Below are positions 10,901 to 21,831 of a stretch of DNA of 64,000 bases, in pieces. The DNA is taken from positions 2,892,800 to 2,956,799 of the forward strand of contig NC_087388.1 in NCBI RefSeq assembly GCF_963675165.1, read 5' to 3'. The notes beneath the pieces are model-generated. The model was not told where the DNA came from and made no database searches. It saw only the letters and a list, made by a program, of their open reading frames with translations. Within the stretch, counting starts at the first letter, position 1. Every line of letters starts with the position of its first letter. The position numbers and the translations under genes are program-made. This stretch comes from Halichondria panicea. Its lineage: Eukaryota; Porifera; Demospongiae; Suberitida; Halichondriidae.

Positions 10901-13900
10901 AAGTGACACCAGTAAAGAAGACGAGGTCCAGGAGACTGTGGAAAATCTAAAAGAAAAGTATGGGTCGAAATTCACATTGGTGCAGTATCGCATTTGGGGA
11001 GAAATGATTACTGGTGGTTTACACGAAGGGTTAGACGATCCCCCAAATACAACAATGTTTGCTAGGTCTGGAGGAGGAACTCCTTATCGCAAGAAAAGTC
11101 AAAACTCTGTATCTCATTTGATGAGTGAAGCTGCAACAGCCATAACTTCTGCTCTCTCTCCAAAAGATACAAGTGCAGTTGGTAGTAGTCCTGCAAAGGT
11201 CATTGAAGGTCGATCAAAACTGTATAGACAGCTTTCAGAACTTCAAAATTTGAAGAGCATAGGAATTTTGTCTGAAAGTGAATTTTGCTCCGAGAAAGAG
11301 TCAATCATGAGTCTCCTTCATCACCTGAACAAAACTGTTTCTTAATTTTTTCCAGTTAACAGAATTTCAATAAAAAATTGTACATGTATAATTGTTGTCC
11401 TGTATGATAATTTTATAAATATCCAGAATGTGTAATAAACTTTAAGCAGTCCTCCTTGGTGACCATGCTGAATGCCGTAGCTAACAGAAACCTTGTGACT
11501 TGAAATAAAGCATTGTTTTGTTTCATTATGCTTTTTACTTCACTAAACACTTCCTCTGCTGGGTTTAGGTCTGGAGAATATATGCGCATGCGCACTTCAC
11601 CTTCACAAAGGCTTGTGACAAGCAACCTGAAAACCTCTGTATCTGCATGCATGCAATAGCTATTATAATTATGGCATTATGTGAAAATAAGATTGAGATT
11701 CCCCGGGACACCCTTGTAGAGAGAACCTCCTCCTGGATGACGTGTATGGTCTGCTGATAGTGTTTGTGTCTCTACTGGGGTTCATCAGTATGGTGTGGCT
11801 CAAGGACCAGTTAGGTAATGGAGGGGCCCCTAACTGGCTGGCCAGAGACCAACAGGATGTCGTCCAACTTAGGCAAAGAGAGGCACAGAATGTGGTGAGT
11901 GGCGTACGCTGGCACATAAACGTGCAACATACAAGGTAGGACGTTTAGCACAAAAGTGGCTGGCATACAGTATATAGTGTCAAAATATATACCAATAGCT
12001 ACTGTACTACGCCACTCGCTTAAACTAGAAGCTTAACGCCAAAAACAATTATGTTGCTTGGTGGTGTGTAGTAGTCAAGATAAGACGTTCAAAACTTGTG
12101 CATAACAACTAATCTAGACTTGATATTCCTACTGATACTTTTGCTGGGCTAAAAATTTCAATGTATGATCAATGTGATATTTGTCTTGTTCATATTTATG
12201 TACAGCTAGTATATTGAAAGCAAATTATTTACTTATACAGATAGCAGATGTGAGAGAGAATGCCCCTGAGGGGCAAGCAGTTGCTATGGGGATAGCACAG
12301 CTGCATGACAGTTTGGCAGCGGAAATGGAGAGTCTCACTGCCCTGGAGCGAGAAAAGTGGGAGTTGGCCTTGGCGTGTAGTTGTATACTGCATGTCTTTA
12401 GACCAATTCCCAACTCATAATTAAGTGATCTTTACCATGTTCTGTCTATACCAAACGGCTTTTGATAAATGCTTGCCCTGTGACCTCATTGTATGATTAC
12501 AGTACTGTAACCCTAAATATTTACATGTACTTTAACGTTTCATTCAGGTACGGGGAGGAGTTGGAAGCTCTTGAGGCAAGGAAGGCGGAGCTACTGGATA
12601 GGCTAGAATACCGACCAGCAGAGCCAGCCCTACACTTACCACGCTCGTCTATACGAGACCAAGCCACACCCACGTTACAGTCCCAGGGAAATCGCGAAGC
12701 TGAGCAGCACACCTTAGAAGCTAGTGGCGCACTGACAGACAATTCTCCTAGGAGAGAGGATGCTACTTTATTTGCTGAACATGAGCGGACCTTAGATCCC
12801 CCAGCAGGAGGTGAGTAGAGAGCATCGCTCAGATAAGTACGAGGCCTAGTCAGTATACTGTATGTACATGTACATGTAGTCTAAGAATTGCAGGCTACTA
12901 CTGTACATATACATGTACATACGTACATGCATGTAATGTTTAATCCCCTACCTTTTTTTATGGTACTTGATGTAGATGCATACCATTTATGGGCAGTATA
13001 TACATGTATGATAGGATGGTGGGCGTGTGTCAAATTTAACACTCAATGAGCATTCTTGTCACACCCCTCCCCCTCTCCTAGATCGTGTGGCTGACGATGA
13101 GCTTACCATGCTGACACTAACAGAACTAAACTTTGTAAATGATCGGCTGCAGGAGACAAGGATACAGCACCAGCAATCCCAGGACATCATTCAACAGTCA
13201 GTGCTTGTTTCAATTCATGATTTCGTTGTGCATGTCAGGGGGGGGGGGAGTGCAGCCATGTTCAGAGACATTGTCTCTCTCACTGCCCTAAACATAGCCA
13301 ATAATGCACAACATGTAGTATAAGAATGTGTGTATAGACATTGTAAGGGATCCCTCTGCCCAAAATACAGCCAAAGAATGCACTAGTATAAGAATGTGTC
13401 TTAGAGGAGTGTTTCCTTGTGGCTCTACGTACCCCGAATGTGTGCTTATAATTATAACTTTAGTATTGCCATTATTGAAGTATTGCATGTTTTGCTTGTA
13501 ATTCTAACCAGGTTCCTGAATGTGACTGACAGCAATGTTCCTAATACTGATGAAGCAGTGGCTCCTCTGTTGAACTCAAAGGCGATAGGAGAAGACGAAA
13601 AAATGGTTCTCATCAAGATATTGGAGATTAAGGATAATATCGATGTGAGAATGGACCAGTGTATAAATATAATGGGTAGGATCGGGGCCATATATACCTG
13701 TACATGTATGTAATTGCTTTGGGCTCGAAGTCCAGCTAGCCCACTGTATTGTACTGCTGTTGTATGCTATATACAGCAACACTAATTTTTATATTCAGAT
13801 ACAATAAATAAATAATTGTCGTGTTTACATGTAGATAAATTATGGTAGATCTAGCTTAAGTGTTTATTGAAGAGGGAGTCGAAAATGACTTTATAGGCGG

Positions 13901-16900
13901 CCATTCATCGTGAGGAGGAAGACCAAGAGAGACTGGAGGGTGAAGATGATGTTGTGGAGAGGGGGGCTCGTAGGAACATGCGGTTCAACCAGATACTCGA
14001 TAGACCACACGACGACCAGGTGAGTACCGCTATAATACATGATTGTACAATGTATACATGCATGTATGTGGTGACTGGTCATAGAGCAATTGTGTGGCCG
14101 GTTACATTTTTCCAGCCTTGTAAAGTCATCAATTAATACACTAGTGATATCACTATCGTAGTATAGGGATCATACATTGATTCCATAGTGATACACGTCG
14201 AGTATACTTATTCATTACAAGGAAAGGATTGCTTGTTAGTGCGGTCATTTATTACCGTTACTGTAATCTAAGGACAGACGTGTTTACATGTACTAGCTAG
14301 CTACTACGTATACACTACATCAGTTCATTACATGTATACGCAGGTAATATCAAACACGTGTGCATTTGTTTTGCTGTACATGTAGGTGAACGATCCTGGA
14401 CAGAGGAATGCCCAACCTCCCCAACCTCCCCAGCCTGCTCCTCGTCCAAACATAGTTCCAGCACTAGCTGGGCTCGCCAGAGAACAACCAATGGGTTAGC
14501 ATACATACACTCATGGTTACTGCTTAGACAGTGTCAAGCTGATAGCAATAAAACTATACTAGGTACACTGACAGTGTACTCGATATTTGCCTTAACTGTT
14601 GTAGTATGAATGCCATCACAAGTATCCATTTGTGTATGTCATGGATGTACGTACCATTCATAGTGGTACGTGTATACGTACATATACATGTAGAATGATT
14701 ATGTTGTGATAATCTCCTCAGACGGTGCTAATGGTGCAGCTCAAGAGAACGTGGAGGAGCTCACCTGGGCCAGGGTGAGTCCTTTGGGCACTTACAAGTA
14801 CTGCATTCATTTTTATTTTTGTGCTCTCTGTGTAGTTGAGAAGGTTCTTAGAATGTGGTGTAGTACATGTGGTGTATGCAATACATAATACGTAACATGA
14901 CGCGCTGTAAACGAAGCTTTGGTTGCTCTCTTCCAGTTGCTTGGTTTGGATGGGTCGTTTCGTTTCCTGGAGCACGTGCTCTGGCTCATTTGTCTCAACT
15001 CTGCACTCATTATTGCATTTGGTGAGCAATATAATAATACTCACCAACTGACGTAGAACTATACAAGTACATTTTATGTTGCCTGTATGTAGCCTCCTGA
15101 GTGCAGTATAGTTGGCAGTTCTGCAGACATTATGTATTAGATTAATAAATGCTGGGGTGAGGGGAGGTGGATCGATCTCCTACAGATCCACTTTACAGAT
15201 GTAATTTGGTAGTTCTAATATTTGGCAGAGGTTTTAACGAGGAGAGAGAGGGGAGAAATTAGCTGCATATTCCCCTACTTTTTTAGATCCGCCCCCTAAA
15301 TGTGTCTTTGTTTTTGTATACTGTCTGTCAGTAGTATAAAGTGCAACCATCATCGGTGTGTATTGTACACATGCAGCTATTGGTTTGTATCTACATACAT
15401 GATATACATAAATTATATATTCCCTTGCAGCGTACCTTCCCTACCAGTTGGGGTACTTAGCTGCTCTTCTCTTCAATCTCTGGGAGCGGGTGGGTTTCTC
15501 AAATACATTGTACTGTTGTTTACCTGTCTACTAACTACAGTGCTTGCAATCCCAATAGTAGTGTGTACAAAACCTGTGATATCTCTCTACAAAGGGTGAT
15601 GTAATGTATTTCCCTGCCTGTCCTCGTAGTGTAGTGCCTGCATAAGATACGTGTATTGACTTTATGCTATGTACGTACCTTCCTTCAGCTTGGTATTCAG
15701 ACGTGGAGAGGAATGTTCTCAATTCTGTTAGGCTATGTTATCACCACTGTCTTCATCAGCGGAATCTATGTATCCTACCAGGATGTACTCCTGATCCTAC
15801 ACACTCGTACTCGTGCTCATGTATACCGTAATTGATGTAATTACAGCGCCACCATAATTTAAGCACCACGTCAGCATCAGCATAATTTTTTCGGCCCTAA
15901 AAAAGCGCCAACCGTTGCTGGAATTTTTTTTCTGGCACTTATAAAAAGGCTTGTTTGAGACATCAAGACAAACATCCTGCATCTTTGACTTCCTTCACTT
16001 CTAAACAGTTGTCTAACCCATAGCTACAGTCAATGAATGTTGTTCACGAGTCTCAACGGTGCAGCTAGCAAGTGAAACTGAGCTAGACCACGCCCATTTT
16101 CTCTACAAATTTTATACTAGCTGTTGAACATAAGCGCCACCATAATTTAGGTGCCAGCTTGGGCTGAACGCAATTTTTTGTGTTCTAAAGATGCGCCACT
16201 CAGAAGTGGAATTAATTTTTTCTGGCGCTGTAATTACATCAATTACGGTAACCATAGATTGAAAAGGAAGGGGATTGGAAACGACCAGGCCACCCTGTGT
16301 CAACGAGTGAAACACTCCGCATTATGATTTCGCGCTCGCGAATATTTTAGTTTTTACCGTACTCAGGTTGTATTTCAACTGTTTCTAGCTCTCCTATCCA
16401 CTAGCGATCACTCAGAAGTTGGGAGGTACTCTAGAGAAGTAATTTTACACCACTGACAAGCTCTAAGTCCCTTGTCTTTACTCTGTTTTTACTTTTTGTT
16501 GAGTTTAGCTTGAAATTCTCCATGTTAACTTTTCTCTTTCCCTGCTGTGAAGCTGAAACAGCAAAGGACATTGCTTGACTTGGTTATTATGTATCTAAGT
16601 GCTATATAGGATGGTTTCATGCTATGGATAAGCTGTACTGTTCATAAATGTTTGCAGTATAGTCCTTTAGTATACTTTTAGAGACACCACGGGCCTTGAC
16701 CTCCCACGACTTCATAGTAATTAAGAGCTATTCCTTCTTGTATAGCATTTATTTGTTTAGTGATAGTGGCTGCGTTGCTTAGTCTACCTTTTAGAGCTAG
16801 ATTCTCTTTACTTTTTAGAATAATCAACATTAATTTCACCATTTCTATGTACAACACATTGTATGGCAGCAAGACAGGTAATGAGCATGCTGACTATAAA

Positions 16901-19900
16901 TATAATCCTTTGTAGTTTTAGCCACACCCTATAACGCGGAGTGTTTCACGCAAACATTTTCGTTTCCAATCCCCTTCCTTTTCAATCTATGGTATAACAG
17001 TGTAGTCCTCCTTTATAGTCACTAAAATTAATAGATAAATCAATCAACACCTCAGATCTCCTCTTGTTCACGTGTTTTCTTGTTTCAAGGTCATGCATGA
17101 TAGTATACTGTATATTGTGCAGTGTAGCATGTGTTGTTCCTTGACAGTGTCCAGTACTTTACTGGTATGCTGAGACTGCCTCGCTTGAAGAGTATTCTAG
17201 GAATGGCCTATGTGGGCATTAAGGTACGGTCAGAGCTGCACCTGTACGTACGTACATAATTAGTTTGCTGTGTTCCTGCAATCACTGTGTGTAATTACTG
17301 ACTTCCACATTCACTTTAAATTTCAATCTTTTGCTGCACAGTCCTGTTGAAAAGAAGCTACTCATGTATGCAATTATTTTTTATGCTATATAATTATGTG
17401 TTTTCAGTATATACATGTACCTTTACATGCCCACCCAGGTTGGGTTGATCTTAGCGGTCGAGGCTGGAATCTTTCCGCTCATGTGTGGATGGTGGATAGA
17501 CATCTGCTCCTTTGTAAGTATATTATGTACAGTCTCATTGTCAGTTACATCTCACTGTTATGCGATGTAATTACTTACATGACTGTACATGAACAAGTGG
17601 TAGCTAAAAGTATTCACTTTGAGCCTCGGAGGATCATAGTACATGTAGTTATAGAAATGTAGTGTAAGTTACAATTTCCATAGCCGATTAAAGTGTAGGT
17701 AGCATCGTTATAATTATTAATATTTTGTCATCCTGGACAGGCTTTGTTTGGGTCCACGATGAAAAGTCGTCAGACAAGTCTGTCCAGTGCCCCGGGCACA
17801 GTGATGTTCATCCACTGGCTTGTTGGCATGATCTTTATCTTCTACTTGGCCTCATTTGTGCTCCTGATGAGAGAGGTGGTCCGACCAGGTGTCCTCTGGT
17901 TCCTTAGAAACCTCAACGACCAGAACTTCCACCCCATTCATGAGGTGAGCACCAGGAAGGAAGCTCCAGTTGATTATTAGACAGGACTTTGTATGATTCA
18001 CTTTGTACGTATACACATTTGCTTTTTACAGCACATATACATTGTACATACACATACAGACGTACAAAACGTATGCCATGCATGTACATACAGTAAAATA
18101 ATAGCGAACTTATACACTAGTATGTAATGCTGTTTTTGTCTGCTAGATGATCGGGCTGCCGCTTCAGCGCCACCTTAAAAGATTCGTCATGTCATGTGTA
18201 AGTTCTCGTGTCCATTAAGCTACTACAGTACTTTATGTGTTGCACATACTGGCAGTTAGTTTTTCTAATAACTATTTACATTTGTAGCATTACAATCGAT
18301 GATCCAGTGGATTAACTGTCACCCTCTCCCTGTTTCCTACAGATTATGTTTGGAGTGTGTCTGGTAGTGGTCGTGTTCATCCCCAGTCGCCTGGTCCTCC
18401 TCTGTGCCAAAGGTTTCCTGCCCTATCGGCTCACCCTCTCCAGTACCTTCAATCACGTTAGAGAGGTTCAGTTGGAGCTCATCCTGCTCCAGTTTGTCAT
18501 TCCCACGCTACTGGAGCATGGCAACTGTAAGGCTGGACTTAAGGTCCTCATCACAGCGTGGGCTCGTCTCTCTGCTAGAATGTTGTGAGTGGCCCGTGCA
18601 TTTCACTTACATGTACTGTATGTAATCATCGTGACAATAACATTTTCATGCACAGAGGTTTTGGCCAAAGTATAATGATATATTCAGTGTATGTACTTAT
18701 TATAATAATTATTATAAGCATACGTGCATACGTTATTATACATGGACTGTATGTGTACAATAATCATAATAATGCATGCGTATACTGATATGATTATTGT
18801 GTACGTTGGTCTTATAATACTACATGTATAGTTTGTGTACAGTATTTTCATACATTTGTAGCTATCGCTGCTTTTTTATGTCCATGTCGCATCACATTTC
18901 AGTGGGCTCCAGTCTTACCTGTTGGACAAACATCAGAGTGAGGTGAGTCTCGATCTATTGAGTAAATATATACAGTTTAAAGTATCAGCGTTAGTTGATG
19001 TCGTAATCAAGTCAGCTACATCCTTTCGTTTTCCTGTCTCTGCTTATTAAAAACATTTTCCTGGGTGTAGGGTGAAGTGGTTGATCTCCATGGTAACGTG
19101 ATCCCTGACGTCCCTGTGAACCCTGACCCCAATAGTCCAGTGTACACGGGACCCACGCAGGTGCTGGGCCCTGGATTTGCACCGTTTAAGCCATACCTTC
19201 GACCACCACTTTTCTATGCAAGGGTGAGTGGGAGCAGATGCAGGAATTAACGTACAGTACATAGTATTTAACCAAATAAGCCAGCTTCATATGTATTGTA
19301 TGTATATTATACGTAGTAGTCTTCAATGTTGTGATTGGGTATTGTCTCGTATAGTACATGTACATGTACAATTTAAATTTTGATTCTGGTATAGCCATCA
19401 CTACTACAATGGTTAGCTACGTCAAAGAGTACGACATAAGCTGCTAGGATGGAATCAAAGCTTGCATTTTGCTAGTTTTGAGCCCTTTCTCAGAAATTGA
19501 TAGATACATATGTAAATTAACATGTTGATGTTTGGGCATGTCATAAATTAAAGCTCACAAAAATACATGTATGTACTACATGTACACTGTACTCAGCTCT
19601 GTGTTAATCCTCTTTCCTCAGATCACTCTATTCCTGCTCTTCACATTGGTGATGAGCATATTCTTCTCTTGCCTGTTCCTCGTCCTTCCTGGTAAGTTGT
19701 ACAGCTGTATGTACAGTCTATCAGTCAGTCGTACCAGCGTGCACACAATGCACCTGAGGCTGATTGTCTATTGTCACACACAACTGCACATGCAGCCATA
19801 GCTTTTAGCGCAACTTTGCAAGTACTTTTTCCTTTACGCAAGCCTCTTACGATGACTAATTGGTGTTTTGAAGGCTATAGCTACATAAAATTAATGTATT

Positions 19901-21615
19901 GATGCACAGTATTTGAACTCCTATACATGACACACTGTATGAATTGATGTATACGTGTATCTTATCTGCGTACTACATGTAAGTGTACACACATAACGTC
20001 ACCCCCAGTATCAATTGGACGCATTTTAATGAGTGCGTGTGGTGTGACGCAAGTCCCTGAGATCTACACTTCTGCTATTGGGCTCTACATCCTCTGGGTA
20101 ACCATTCGATTTTGGGCTACAATCACTTCCTACATTATGCAAGGCACAGAGATGCTTGTGACTCAGATGAAACTTTGGAGCTTTCAGGGAGTCAAATGTG
20201 TAGTGGCTGGTTTTCTATTGTTTGTGGTGATTCCTCTCCTCCTGGGTCATTTGGTGAACCTCCTACTAATCAGTCCTCTGAGAGTGCCCCATGATAGAAC
20301 ACCTGTGTTTTACCCTAGCACGGTAAGTGTGTTGCCAGTGTATGCAATATACGTACAATGTACATGTACCTAACCTTAGTAGCAAGAATGCATGTATTCG
20401 ATTGTATGGTACGTCCATTTACTTTGTGTTACCTATGTGTACACTGCATGATCCTTATAATTATTGTATTGTAACGTAGATAGTTATGTGACAACGAATA
20501 GCACTTATGTACATGCATATACAGTACTATAAAAATTAAGACTCTTGATAAAAGTTGTCCACCACTATGCAGGAGTGGGCCCTGGGACTCCTCCACACCA
20601 AATGCACATGTGGTGCTATATGGCTCACCAATGTCAGCTTCAAAACTAAGCTGGATCGTGTGTATCAAGACGGTCTGAGAAACCTGAACCTTGGCTTTGT
20701 GGTGAAGGAGGTAGCCTGGCCTGTCATTGTACCCCTCTCTCTGTTTATCACTGTCCCCTATGTCCTCTGTGTGGGCATTTTGCCAGAACTAGGTAGGCAT
20801 GCACATTATACTGTTTTATATTAGTATAGTGCTTACCGTATTACTAGAATGTTTTGCGAGCATCAAAGTTTGCGATGGTTGATCAATTCGCAACAATAAA
20901 ATCTGCAAAGCCTAGAATTAATTATTACTAGTAGATACACACGATCCTTGCCAGAACGTAATAGTTAGATCGCAAAGGGTCAAATTTTTTTCTGCTGATT
21001 TGGCTCATTTGCAAAGGCTTTTCACCCACAAAATATTTTAGTAATACGGTATCACATGCAGTGATATACCTAAATACATTTCGAGGGAAACAATTATAAA
21101 TTTGCGTAACGAGGTGGTCCTAAACAAATGCTTTCATATCTGTGAAAGGGATTTTCTAGGGAAAAAAATCTCACAGCTCAGTTTACGGCTGGTGATGTCT
21201 TTATTGGAGCCTTGTTGGTGCATATTAATCCTCTAACTATGTATATAAGTGTCTTGAATGTATGTCAATTTATTCTGTGGTAAACCATGATACTTAACCT
21301 GAGCTCTCTTCACTCAGATCTAGTAACGGCCACCTCCTCACTCTTGGCCTATCGCTACTTCTTCCCCTCTGTTCTTGCCCTCATACTTATAATAACCTTT
21401 GTTGTGTTTGTTGCCAAGCAACTGCGTCGCCTCTATGTCCACGTCAAAAATGAAAAGTGAGTCACATGAGTATTCCCAAATAGAGACATATACCCTTAAT
21501 TTGTTTCAATTCCTCCTCCAGGTATTTGGTTGGCCGACAGTTGGTCAATTACAGTACGTCAACTGCGAACGACACAGCCAGTACAGCAGATCAAGTTACA
21601 CAAGATGAGACTTGA
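7924..21615 (+). CDS. MARCHF6: E3 ubiquitin-protein ligase MARCHF6 (Doa10/TEB4)
   Basis: ER-membrane RING-CH ubiquitin ligase of ER-associated degradation. I read 29 exons: 7924-8026, 8395-8491, 8639-8671, 9316-9356, 9712-9855, 10081-10153, 11720-11894, 12241-12374, 12548-12810, 13082-13196, 13512-13644, 13897-14019, 14386-14494, 14722-14774, 14937-15021, 15431-15489, 15689-15769, 17155-17223, 17439-17513, 17741-17944, 18147-18197, 18343-18584, 18903-18942, 19071-19223, 19622-19691, 20009-20322, 20573-20792, 21318-21456, 21522-21615. The frame closes at 1163 residues, longer than the roughly 910 of the human protein. The RING-CH ligands are all present: C37, C40, C54, C56, H64, C67, C80, C83. 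Many hydrophobic segments follow, with the TEB4/Doa10 signature [17 protein letters not shown] in exon 19 and the conserved C-terminal [11 protein letters not shown]. The extra length is a charged linker in exons 8-14. Intron 6 contains a foreign gene; other introns contain MITEs. Confidence 0.93.
8714..8840. mobile_element. MITE, 127 bp, TA-flanked
   Basis: Termini CTGTAAGATCTCGATTTAA and TTAAATCGAGATCTTACGG are inverse copies with one mismatch and are flanked by TA on both sides, as for Tc1/mariner-type elements. The inside is AT-rich and non-coding. It lies in MARCHF6 intron 3. Confidence 0.8.
8937..9245. mobile_element. Pogo/Tigger-like MITE, 309 bp, TA-flanked
   Basis: It starts CAGTAGAACCTCGATTATCC and ends with the exact inverse, with TA directly on each side. 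The CAGT start and the TA duplication are typical of pogo/Tigger-derived elements. GGATAATCGAG is repeated inside both ends, giving stacked sub-terminal copies. A diverged copy lies at 56535-56806. Located in MARCHF6 intron 3, next to the element at 8714. Confidence 0.85.
10413..11345 (+). pseudogene. Intronless WCDG-domain/SHOCT-like gene in MARCHF6 intron 6, frame broken
   Basis: I do not recognise a named family. An ATG at 10413 ([13 protein letters not shown]) opens a frame that runs to a stop at 10641. The reading continues in another frame from about 10625 ([20 protein letters not shown]) to a stop at 11345, giving about 305 residues with one frame break. The first part ends [10 protein letters not shown] and looks like a compact N-terminal domain. 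A lysine-rich stretch (KRKKTA, KKKKKS; a probable nuclear signal) follows, then [12 protein letters not shown], then a serine-rich linker. The C terminus [18 protein letters not shown] plus [12 protein letters not shown] resembles a SHOCT helical hairpin. AATAAA lies 25 bases after the stop. Lack of introns and a convergent transposase tail at 11413 suggest arrival as a transposon passenger or retrocopy. Confidence 0.6.
11413..11652 (-). mobile_element. DDE transposase C-terminal fragment (Tc1/IS630-like)
   Basis: The minus strand reads [18 protein letters not shown] followed by about 35 residues to a stop at 11413. Y(S/T)PDLNPxEExFxxxK is the third-acid block of DDE_3-type transposases (IS630/Tc1/mariner superfamily). 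The rest of the enzyme is missing upstream. The fragment is convergent with the intronless gene at 10413-11345 and about 70 bases from its end. Confidence 0.75.
15824..16250. mobile_element. MITE, about 423 bp, perfect terminal inverted repeats
   Basis: The ends CCGTAATTGATGTAATTACA and its exact inverse, continuing to GCGCCA/TGGCGC, give a 26-base perfect terminal repeat flanked by TA on both sides. A second, inner GCGCCACCATAATTTA pair is present near both ends. It has no coding capacity. It lies in MARCHF6 intron 17 and abuts the element at 16252. Confidence 0.9.
16252..16992. mobile_element. Inverted-repeat element, 741 bp, with a 64-codon open frame
   Basis: The ends CCATAGATTGAAAAGGAAGG and its inverse form a perfect terminal repeat of over 30 bases (including GGATTGGAAACGA). 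A second inverse pair, GTGAAACACTCCGC and GCGGAGTGTTTCAC, lies just inside. The minus strand at 16678-16872 carries an open frame ([20 protein letters not shown], helical). The copy at 52660-53296 is shorter and this frame is shifted there, so coding is doubtful. Class II non-autonomous element; family not recognised. Confidence 0.8.
20836..21049. mobile_element. MITE, 214 bp, TA-flanked (CCGTATTACTA ends)
   Basis: Termini CCGTATTACTAGAATGTTTTG and CAAAATATTTTAGTAATACGG are inverse copies with few mismatches and are flanked by TA. Internal blocks (GTTGATCAATTCGCAA, ACACACGATCCTTGCCAGAA) recur in the tRNA units at about 5580-5740 and 6940-7090, where the ends are damaged. Located in MARCHF6 intron 27. 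Confidence 0.85.
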
Positions 21616-21831
21616 TTATTGTGCATGTCTTTGAGCTGTTTTAACGATCATCACATAATTATAGGACAGAAATTAATAGATACAATAATTAAGCATCGAT
21701 AAAGAAATTTGTGTTGTGCACTGTTTGGATAATAATTATTGCTGTGAATCATTACGAGTGATATATTATAATAATTAGTTAAAATAGCACAAGCATAATA
21801 ATTATACATACATCATGTACGTAACAATGTT

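Noticed and set aside
13645-13713. Extension of MARCHF6 exon 11 to a donor at 13676
   Set aside because: That choice leaves the next exon in a frame with a stop; the GTGAGA donor at 13645 restores the frame exactly.
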